From positions 1 through 13,519 of the forward strand of contig JAKAVX010000018.1 of NCBI GenBank assembly GCA_021827465.1: a stretch of 13,519 bases of DNA, written 5' to 3'. The notes beneath the pieces are model-generated. The model did not search any database. It saw nothing but the letters and a program-made list of their open reading frames with translations, and was not told the DNA's origin. Below are positions 7,329-13,519 of the stretch, piece by piece (the stretch's first letter is position 1; the number at the start of each line of letters is the position of its first letter). The position numbers and the translations under genes are program-made. The DNA is from Deltaproteobacteria bacterium (GTDB lineage: Bacteria > Desulfobacterota_B > Binatia > Binatales > Binataceae).

Positions 7329-8114
7329 CTATTTCGAGCGCCGCTCCTTCCATCGCTCAAGCGCCTCTTGATGCGCCTCCGATACCCACGTGCGCGCGAA
7401 CGAGTCGGCCTCGAATTCTATCGCTTCTCCGCCTTGCAGGCCTTCGCCGTCGTCGACCTGGCGCTTAATGGCGTGCACGGCCGAAGTCGGATTCGCCGCG
7501 ATGCTCCCGGCAAGCTCGATCGCGCTCTCAAGCACTTCCGCCGGTTCGACGGCGATATCGACCAGGCCAAGACGGAGCGCCTCCTTTGCGTTGATTACGT
7601 CTCCGGTCAGCAGCAGGCGAAGCGCGACACCGCGTCCCACCAGGCGCACCAGCCGCTGCCGTCCGCCCCACGCGGGAGTTATTCCGATCGTCACCTGCTT
7701 GAAGGCGAAACGGGCCTTTTTGCTCGCGACTCGGATATCGCAGGCGAGCGCGACCTCGCATCCGCCGCCGAAGCTGTCGCCGTTGATCGCCCCGATTACA
7801 GGGACGGGCAGCCGGCTCATCCGGTTCATCAGCATCTGCATCCGGCGCGACATCGCGGCCGCCGCCGCGTGAGTCGTAATCTGTTCGAATTCCTTCAGAT
7901 CGCCGCCCGAAACGAAAGTGCGATTGCCCGCGCCGGTCACGACCACGGCGGCGAGGTGCGCGGCCTGCTCGACATGGTCGAGGACGCGGTCGAGTTCGGC
8001 CATCGTCACAAGTCCGACAGCGTTGTGGACGTCCGGGCGGTCGAAAGTTATGAGCGCGACTCGGTCACGCTCCTCGTAGCGCAAATGTACGAGGCCGTCA
8101 GGAATTTCAGCCAA
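7329..8114 (-). CDS. Enoyl-CoA hydratase/isomerase (crotonase) family protein, possibly an acyl-CoA decarboxylase
   Basis: A 261-residue crotonase fold of normal length. The oxyanion-hole segments are FVSGGDL (67-73) and DSFGGGCE (113-120). Glu120 matches the first catalytic glutamate of enoyl-CoA hydratase; the second (Glu164 in rat crotonase) aligns with Gln140 in FKQVTIGITPAWGG. Loss of the second acid is seen in family members that do not hydrate, including malonyl-type CoA decarboxylases, so decarboxylation or proof-reading of methylmalonyl-CoA or a related ester is plausible given the mutase next door. That is inference; hydratase or isomerase activity remains possible. The start is TTG 8112-8114 with AAGGG about 9 nt upstream, and no better in-frame ATG precedes the conserved N-terminal strand. 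It is first gene of the operon. Confidence 0.88.
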   Translation of the reverse strand: MAEIPDGLVHLRYEERDRVALITFDRPDVHNAVGLVTMAELDRVLDHVEQAAHLAAVVVTGAGNRTFVSGGDLKEFEQITTHAAAAAMSRRMQMLMNRMSRLPVPVIGAINGDSFGGGCEVALACDIRVASKKARFAFKQVTIGITPAWGGRQRLVRLVGRGVALRLLLTGDVINAKEALRLGLVDIAVEPAEVLESAIELAGSIAANPTSAVHAIKRQVDDGEGLQGGEAIEFEADSFARTWVSEAHQEALERWKERRSK

Positions 8115-8276
8115 GATTCCAATCCCTTACAGTTAAAATCCACGGACATTTGCTCATAGTCGTCAGTTTGGCGCAATCAGCGGGAAGGTCGGAAGCGCAA
8201 GCGCTGGCGGCGATCGCTCTTCACAAGCCGGTCGCGGATGATATCGAGCATCAAGAGGCGCGAAGCGAGAGAAATA

Positions 8277-9212
8277 TCACTCGCGCGCGAGCAGGCCGGC
8301 GAGAGAGCCGTTCTCGTGCAGGCGCTTGATTGCCTCCGCGAGCGTCGGAGCCAGGCTGACCGGATGAATCGAAAGCGGCATCGCCTGTATCGGAAGGCTG
8401 TCAGTCGTGAAAAGCGCCTTGATTCCGAGCGCCGCCAGGCGCTCGACCGCCCGGCCCGTGAATAGCCCGTGCGTGCTCGCGACGATCACGTCGGCGGAGC
8501 ATCCGGCCGCGAGCAGCGCTCGATGAGCCGCTTCGATAGTGCCGCCGGTGCTGATCATGTCGTCCACGATAACCGGCGAGCGGCCTCGCACCTCGCCTGC
8601 GACACCACTTGCCTCGACACGCTCGGCGCTGATCCGGGTCTTGTGCACGATCGCCACCGGCAGATCGAGAATCCGCGCATAACGCCTGGCCATCTTGACC
8701 GCGCCCAGGTCGGGCGCGACGATTGCCGACTCGCGAGCGAGGTGCGGGCGAATCGCCTCGGCCAGTACCGGCACGGCGCTCAGATGCTCCAGCGGAATCG
8801 AGAATGCGGCCTCGAGCGCGGCGGTATGAAGATCGACCGCGACCACCCGGTCGATTCCGCTGGCGGCGATCAGGTCGGCGACCAGCCGTGCACCGACCGA
8901 TTCGCGCCCCGACGTCCTGTGGTCCTGACGTGCGTAGCCGAAGTAGGGGATGACGGCGGTGATTTTTGCCGCACCCGCCCGCCGGCATGCGTCGGCCATC
9001 AGCAGCAGGTCCATCAGATGCCCGTCGACGGGAGGACCGGTGGGCTGGATAAGAAAGACTTCGTGGCCGCGGACGCTCGCGTTCAGCTCAACGCGCGACT
9101 CGGTGTCGGGGAATCGCGTCAGATCTCGTGGAGTGAGCGCGGTCCCGGCGTGCCCGGCAATTGATTCGGCCAAGGGCGGGTTCGATGAGCCGGCGAAGAT
9201 CGAAAGTTCCAT
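8277..9212 (-). CDS. prs: Ribose-phosphate pyrophosphokinase (PRPP synthetase)
   Basis: A 311-residue enzyme of normal length that makes PRPP from ribose 5-phosphate and ATP for nucleotide, histidine and tryptophan synthesis. It shows DLTRFPDTESRVEL near the N-terminus, LMDLLLMADACRRAGA, the ATP-site segment YFGYARQDHRTSGRE (90-104), VDLHT (126-130), the flexible catalytic loop HKTRIS (Lys191, Arg193), and the PRPP loop VIVDDMISTGGT (214-225). Several positions differ from the common bacterial form: QPTGPPVDG in place of the usual QST..P.N, and RTSGRESVGARLVA after the ATP segment. It therefore looks like a divergent branch, but all catalytic loops are present. ATG 9210-9212 begins at the first strand; its ribosome-binding site is weak. 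It precedes the crotonase operon by 162 bp. Confidence 0.93.
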   Translation of the reverse strand: MELSIFAGSSNPPLAESIAGHAGTALTPRDLTRFPDTESRVELNASVRGHEVFLIQPTGPPVDGHLMDLLLMADACRRAGAAKITAVIPYFGYARQDHRTSGRESVGARLVADLIAASGIDRVVAVDLHTAALEAAFSIPLEHLSAVPVLAEAIRPHLARESAIVAPDLGAVKMARRYARILDLPVAIVHKTRISAERVEASGVAGEVRGRSPVIVDDMISTGGTIEAAHRALLAAGCSADVIVASTHGLFTGRAVERLAALGIKALFTTDSLPIQAMPLSIHPVSLAPTLAEAIKRLHENGSLAGLLARE

Positions 9213-9403
9213 CGGCGCTTGCCTGGGGCGATGCGGCGCCGGACTTCCGGCGCGCGTGCGGTCCGCGCGATACGCCCCCGAGTATCAAAGCATCGAGCGT
9301 GCCAGAAACCGCGCGCGCTTGGATTGTCGAGCTGATTTTCACGGCCTAAAGCGCTTTGCGCGCTATCGGCAAGGCCGACCCGGAAGCGGAGGGGCCGGGG
9401 TTG

Positions 9404-9447
9404 CAGAGAAAGAGAAACGGCGCGACCGGTTGCCCGGCCGCGCCGTT
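9404..9447 (-). terminator. Strong intrinsic terminator of the RNA-binding protein gene
   Basis: On the minus strand a 14-bp stem (AACGGCGCGGCCGG, 9447-9434, with CCGGTCGCGCCGTT, 9429-9416, one G-U pair) closes a GCAA tetraloop (GNRA type). It is followed by the U-rich run TCTCTTTCTCT. It starts 26 bp after the stop codon. Stem length, tetraloop and pyrimidine run make this the clearest terminator in the window. Confidence 0.85.
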
Positions 9448-9472
9448 GACGTTTCAGATGACCTTGGGGTGA

Positions 9473-9817
9473 TTACCAGCGCGGACCACGTCCGCCGCGG
9501 CCACCACCTCCACCGCCGCCGCCACCGCGCCGACGATCGCCACCGCCGCCGCCACCGCCCGAACGAGGAGCGGTTTCGCGGGCCCGGTCAATCTTGATCC
9601 GGCGGCCCTTGAGTTCGGTGTCGTTCAGCGTCTCGATAGCCCGATCCGCCTCTCCGGAGTCAGACATTTCGACGAAGCCGAAACCTCGCGACTGGCCAGA
9701 GAACTTGTCGGAAATAACCGCCGCGCTCTGGACTGCGCCGACCTGCGAGAAAAACTCGGTAAGGTCTTCCTGAGTAACGTCGTAGGCAAGGTTGCCTACG
9801 TACAACTTGCTGGGCAT
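9473..9817 (-). CDS. Glycine-rich RNA-binding protein with one RRM (cold-shock Rbp type)
   Basis: A 114-residue protein: one RNA-recognition motif (residues 3-80) and a glycine/arginine tail (84-114). RNP2 is LYVGNL (5-10) and RNP1 is SRGFGFVEM (43-51), with the aromatic residues that stack on RNA bases. The tail is runs of glycine broken by RRR, R and DRRR, similar to RGG-like tails. Members bind single-stranded RNA in the cytosol and are often induced by cold; the target is unknown here. A strong AAGGAGGG ribosome-binding site lies 7 nt before the ATG. The promoter at 9921-9948 predicts a leader near 100 nt, long enough for temperature-dependent folding (inference). Its own promoter and terminator make it monocistronic. 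Confidence 0.94.
   Translation of the reverse strand: MPSKLYVGNLAYDVTQEDLTEFFSQVGAVQSAAVISDKFSGQSRGFGFVEMSDSGEADRAIETLNDTELKGRRIKIDRARETAPRSGGGGGGGDRRRGGGGGGGGGRGGRGPRW
9500..9560. repeat. Low-complexity CCGCCGCCAC-rich tract encoding the glycine tail
   Basis: Plus-strand CCACC/CCGCC triplet repeats correspond to GGN glycine codons of the RNA-binding protein. The tract is in frame, so copy-number slippage would change tail length rather than shift the frame. Confidence 0.7.
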
Positions 9818-9920
9818 TGGATGCCCTCCTTGTGAAATTTGCTGGCGGTTCTTAAACGGGAGACCCTACGGGTTACGTTGCGGGTTCGGCGTGAAAGAAA
9901 TCGTCCTAGCGTGCCATTTA

Positions 9921-9948
9921 AAGATAACGCCGTTCCAAGCTAAGTCAA
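9921..9948 (-). promoter_or_regulatory. Sigma70-type promoter of the RNA-binding protein gene
   Basis: Minus-strand TTGACT (9948-9943), 16-bp spacer, TATCTT (9926-9921). Start of transcription is expected near 9914, giving a leader of about 97 nt before the ATG. It matches the consensus well and lies in an AT-richer patch of an otherwise GC-rich region. Confidence 0.7.
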
Positions 9949-10483
9949 GTGAGAGCGCACTAGGGCATCCTGAAGGAGCATTAGGCCCACTTTTGCTCGC
10001 GATTTCATAGATTAGCGGCCGAGCAGAAACGATGCCACAAAAACCGCTCTCTCGCCCGAGGCTGATGGCACGCCAGAACGTGCCCTTTGGCCTGCCAATC
10101 GCCCGAATTTCCGGGTGCGCTTGCCGCTCGTCGAAGAGGTTCAGGCGAACGTTGCGAAGGTCCGGCATGCAGGCGCGATGGCGCGGCGAGTGTGGTTCGT
10201 TCGAGTTCGGCGCCTCGACGGGCCCGCGACGCTGTCGGCCGGACTCGACATGCCGGTCATGGACAGCCATCATCCTTGTTCTGGGAGTGAACCTGACCGG
10301 TCCACTTTTGTGATCGAGACGTTTGCCGCCCCGATCGGCGAATTCCCGCAAGGGTATCGCCGGTCCAGCGTATGATCGATATTCGATGTTCCACGGCATA
10401 GTCGCGGCCCAGTCCGCGCTGGCATGCATGACCGCGGTTTACTTCGCCGCCACGAGTGAACCGCGGCGAGAGGTGCTCTTTCC
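9949..10483. other. Long stretch without a convincing gene, between two divergent genes
   Basis: No RNA gene, known protein domain or CRISPR-like repeat was recognised. It contains a small hairpin (GGCACG 10067-10072 with CGTGCC 10079-10084) and a TATGAT -10-like hexamer at 10371-10376 that could serve the downstream efflux gene, though no matching -35 was found. Open frames on both strands (for example minus 9866-10429) have mixed codon endings, resemble no family I know and run into the promoter at 9921-9948. It may hold regulatory sequence or a decayed gene. Confidence 0.5.
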
Positions 10484-13400
10484 ATGATGTGGCTGGTTCG
10501 TATGGCGCTGCGCCGACCGCTCTCGGTGGCGGTGATGGCGCTGCTGATGATGGTGCTCGGCGTGCTGTCCTTCGAGCTGATGAACGTCGACATCTTTCCG
10601 TCAATCAACCTGCCGGTCGTGATGGTGGTCTGGAGCTACCCGGGACTTTCCGCGGTCGACATGGAACGCCGGATGGTCATCATCAGCGAGCGCGCCTATT
10701 CGACCACCGTCAACGGCATGGAGCACATCGAGTCGGAATCGATAGACGGGCTCGGAATAATGAAGATCTATTTCCAGCCCGGAACGAACATCGGCGCCGC
10801 GATCGCGCAGATCAACGCGGTCTCGGAAACAATCCTGACCATCCTGCCGCGCGGAACCCAGCCGCCCCAGATAATTTCCTACAACGCGGCCAACGTGCCG
10901 GTGGCGCAGCTCAACATCTACAGCGACACACTCTCCGGCGCGCAGCTCTTTGACTACGGGCTCAACTTCATCCGCGTGCAGCTTTTCACCATCCCGGGAT
11001 TCTCGACTCCGGCGCCGCTCGGCGGCGTGGGCCGCAACGTGATGGTGAATCTGAATCCCGCGGCGCTCTATGCCAATCAGCTCTCCGCGGAGGACGTGGG
11101 CAACGCGATAGCCCAACAGGTCATAGTGATTCCTTCGGGCACGGCGAAGATGGGCAACTACCAGTACAACGTCGATCTCAACATGAGCCCCGACACGGTG
11201 CCCGAGTTCAATCGCATCCCGGTCAAGTCGGTGAATGGAACGCCGGTCTTTCTGGGGGATGTGGCACCGGTCAGCGACACCCATCAGCCGCAGACCAACG
11301 TCGTCAGGATAAACGGCAGGCTTGCGACCTACCTGATGGTCATCAAGCACGCGTCGGCCTCAACGCTTGCGGTTGTGGACGCGGTGAAGGCCAGGATCCC
11401 GGCAATTCTCGCCATCGCGCCCAAAGGTCTCAAAGTCGCGCTCGCTTTCGATCAGTCGAAGTTCGTGCGCGCCGCGCTGTGGGACGTCGTTCAGGAGGCG
11501 GGGACCGCGGCGATCCTCGTCGCGCTGATGGTGCTGGTGTTCCTGGGCTCGCCGCGCAGCATGCTGATCGTCATAACCTCGATTCCGCTGTCGATTCTGA
11601 CCGCATTCGTCGGACTCAAGCTTGCCGGCCAGACGATCAACACCATGACGCTGGGCGGAATCGCGCTCGCGGTCGGGATGCTGGTCGATGACGCGACGGT
11701 CGAGATCGAGAACATCCATCGCAACCACGCGATGGGAAAGCCGCTGCTGGTGGCTATCCTCGACGGTGCGCGCCAGATTGCGACTCCCACGCTGGTCGGC
11801 ACGCTCGCCATCTGCGTGGTTTTCTTCCCAGTCGTTCTGCTGGGAGGCGTCGCGAAATTTTTGTTCACGCCACTCGCGCTCGCGGTGGTTTTCGCGATGC
11901 TGACGTCGTACCTGCTGTCGCGCACGCTGGTCACCACGATGGCGCGCTACCTGCTGCCTGAAACCCCCGAGGTGCATCTTGGCACCGGCCTGTGGGGCCG
12001 GTTCATCGGCGGGTTCGAGCGCGGCTTCGAGCGATTACGCGAGAGCTACCGGGGCGCGCTGGGCAGCTTCATCGCCCATCGCAAACTCACCCTGACCTGC
12101 GTTGCGCTGATGATTATCGCGTCGGTGGGACTGATGTGGGTGGTCGGCGAAGACTTTTTTCCCAAGGTCGACGCGGGAATGATGCGGCTTCACGTCCGCG
12201 CGCCGACTGGGACGCGGATCGAGCGCACCGAATGGATTGTCGCGAATATCGACCGCGAAATCCGCAAGATAATTCCGCCCGGCGAACTCGAGGGCATCAG
12301 CGACAATATCGGGCTCCCGGTTTCCTACGATCTCGCCTTCTATCAGACCGACAGCATCGGCCCGCAGGACGCCGATATCCTGATTCAGCTCAAACCCGAG
12401 CATCACCCGACCGCGATGTATCAGACGCGAATCCGCGAGATGCTGCGGCGCAAGTTTCCCAACGTCGCGGGCTATTTTCAGGCCGCCGATATCATCAGCC
12501 AGGTGCTCAATTTCGGACTACCCGCGGCGATAGACGCGCAGGTCTCCGGCAATAACCTCGCCTCGGACTACTCGATCGCGACGCGCCTCGAATCAGAGAT
12601 GGCGCGCATTCCGGGAATCACCGACCTGCGTATCGCCGAGCCGCTCGACTATCCCGCATACAAGGTCCACGTGGACCGCGCCAAGGCGCTGGAACTCGGC
12701 CTTACCCAGGAGCAGGTTGCGTCGAGCCTGCTCACTTCCTTGAGCGGAAACGTCCTTCTGCAACCGGCTTTCTGGCTCGACCCGCAAACCGGGGTCAATT
12801 ACAACGTGATCTCGCAGACTCCGGAGCATCTCGTCGATTCAGTCAGCAGCCTCGCCAACACTCCGCTCAGCACCCCTGCCAACGGCACTGCCTCGGGCCA
12901 GCCGCAATTGCTCGGCAATATCGCCTCGATAACCCACACCGTCGATCCCGCCTTGATCGCGCATTACACCGTCCAGCGCGTCATCGACGTGGATGCGGCG
13001 GTGTCGGGGAGCGACCTCGGCAGCGCAAGCTCGGCCGTCCAGCGCGCCATCGACGGCCTCGGCAAGCTCCCGGCGGGGACGAGCATCGTCATCCGTGGGC
13101 AAAGCCAGGCGATGCGTCAGTCGTTCAGAACGCTGGGCTTCGGCCTCATCCTGGCGATGGTGCTCGTTTACCTGCTGATGGTGGCGAATTTCCAATCGTG
13201 GCTCGAGCCGTTCATCATCATGATGGCGATACCGGGCGCGCTGGTCGGCGTGCTGTGGATGCTCGCGGTCACCGGCACGACGATCAACGTCGAGTCCCTG
13301 ATGGGCGCGATCATGGCGGTTGGTGTCGGAGTCGCCAACGGCAACCTTCTGATCACGTTCGCCAACGACCTGCGCGAGGAAGGCTTTACGCCGGCCGCTG

Positions 13401-13519
13401 CGGCTATCGAGGCGGCGCGCATTCGGCTGCGTCCGATCATCATGACCGCGCTCGCGATGATCCTCGGGATGCTGCCGATGGCGTTGGCGCTCGGGGCCGG
13501 TTCGGAGCAGAATGCAGAT
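10484..13519 (+). CDS. RND-family efflux pump inner-membrane subunit (AcrB/HAE-like), 3' end beyond window
   Basis: An uninterrupted frame of 1012 codons to the edge; AcrB is about 1049 residues, so only the end is missing. TM1 is ALRRPLSVAVMALLMMVLGV (residues 8-27), followed by FPSINLPVVMV and the periplasmic porter domain (WSYPGLSAVDMERRM, TTVNGMEHIESES). TM2-TM6 begin near residue 340, with the proton-relay aspartates in VGMLVDDATVEIEN (Asp402, Asp403, equal to AcrB 407/408). The second half repeats the pattern from KLTLTCVALMIIASVG, with FFPKVDAGMM and the late helices LILAMVLVYLLMVANFQSW and VGVGVANGNLL. It uses proton motive force to export substrates through a periplasmic adaptor and outer-membrane channel, neither visible here. 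Substrate unknown. GAGAGG lies 10 nt before ATG 10484; ATG 10487 is an alternative. Confidence 0.95.
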   Translation, partial: MMWLVRMALRRPLSVAVMALLMMVLGVLSFELMNVDIFPSINLPVVMVVWSYPGLSAVDMERRMVIISERAYSTTVNGMEHIESESIDGLGIMKIYFQPGTNIGAAIAQINAVSETILTILPRGTQPPQIISYNAANVPVAQLNIYSDTLSGAQLFDYGLNFIRVQLFTIPGFSTPAPLGGVGRNVMVNLNPAALYANQLSAEDVGNAIAQQVIVIPSGTAKMGNYQYNVDLNMSPDTVPEFNRIPVKSVNGTPVFLGDVAPVSDTHQPQTNVVRINGRLATYLMVIKHASASTLAVVDAVKARIPAILAIAPKGLKVALAFDQSKFVRAALWDVVQEAGTAAILVALMVLVFLGSPRSMLIVITSIPLSILTAFVGLKLAGQTINTMTLGGIALAVGMLVDDATVEIENIHRNHAMGKPLLVAILDGARQIATPTLVGTLAICVVFFPVVLLGGVAKFLFTPLALAVVFAMLTSYLLSRTLVTTMARYLLPETPEVHLGTGLWGRFIGGFERGFERLRESYRGALGSFIAHRKLTLTCVALMIIASVGLMWVVGEDFFPKVDAGMMRLHVRAPTGTRIERTEWIVANIDREIRKIIPPGELEGISDNIGLPVSYDLAFYQTDSIGPQDADILIQLKPEHHPTAMYQTRIREMLRRKFPNVAGYFQAADIISQVLNFGLPAAIDAQVSGNNLASDYSIATRLESEMARIPGITDLRIAEPLDYPAYKVHVDRAKALELGLTQEQVASSLLTSLSGNVLLQPAFWLDPQTGVNYNVISQTPEHLVDSVSSLANTPLSTPANGTASGQPQLLGNIASITHTVDPALIAHYTVQRVIDVDAAVSGSDLGSASSAVQRAIDGLGKLPAGTSIVIRGQSQAMRQSFRTLGFGLILAMVLVYLLMVANFQSWLEPFIIMMAIPGALVGVLWMLAVTGTTINVESLMGAIMAVGVGVANGNLLITFANDLREEGFTPAAAAIEAARIRLRPIIMTALAMILGMLPMALALGAGSEQNAD

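Noticed and set aside
9866..10429. 187-codon minus-strand frame in the large gap
   Set aside because: No recognised motif, mixed codon endings, no good ribosome-binding site, and it runs through the RNA-binding protein promoter. A decayed gene cannot be excluded.
10601..11977. Minus-strand frames (10601-11350 and 11360-11977) inside the efflux pump
   Set aside because: Antisense shadows of the continuous RND frame; histidine/arginine-rich, no domain.

Overview
This is a high-GC bacterial stretch of chromosomal type. It carries no rRNA, tRNA, phage or transposon, and its real genes mostly end codons in G or C. The gene content (separate large and small methylmalonyl-CoA mutase subunits, an RND exporter, a glycine-rich RRM protein, several thiol and sulfur proteins) suits an uncultured soil or groundwater lineage from a deltaproteobacterial, acidobacterial or Rokubacteria/Binatota-like group. 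The phylum cannot be fixed from this window.

The left edge (1-808, minus) holds the most remarkable gene. A rhodanese domain is joined in one reading frame to a two-helix potassium-channel pore, and a single in-frame TGA (566-568) interrupts it. The TGA sits where relatives of this rhodanese type usually have a cysteine, five residues after the catalytic Cys. Coding clearly continues beyond it. A 7-bp stem with a GGUGC loop begins to loop 18 nt after the TGA, the geometry expected of a bacterial SECIS element. The best reading is a selenocysteine-containing rhodanese-channel fusion.

From 1010 to 4151 are small, mostly single genes: a HAD-family hydrolase (+), a gluconokinase (-) with repeated octamers around its promoter, a second ordinary Cys-type rhodanese (-), a YbjQ/UPF0145 protein (+), and a two-gene unit (-) of a cysteine-rich MerR-type metal sensor and a glutaredoxin-like protein. 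That unit is driven by a MerR-style promoter with a 20-bp spacer and appears to be leaderless.

From 4301 to 8114 a minus-strand operon encodes a crotonase-family enzyme, the methylmalonyl-CoA mutase catalytic subunit, its B12-binding subunit and a nitroreductase-family flavoprotein. Gaps are 20-40 nt, and a large hairpin follows the last gene. This is acyl-CoA metabolism between propionyl/methylmalonyl-CoA and succinyl-CoA. Upstream on the same strand lie ribose-phosphate pyrophosphokinase (8277-9212) and a glycine-rich RNA-binding protein (9473-9817) with a clear sigma70-type promoter and a strong intrinsic terminator.

A 666-bp stretch without a convincing gene (9818-10483) separates the RNA-binding protein from a plus-strand RND efflux pump that runs off the right edge.
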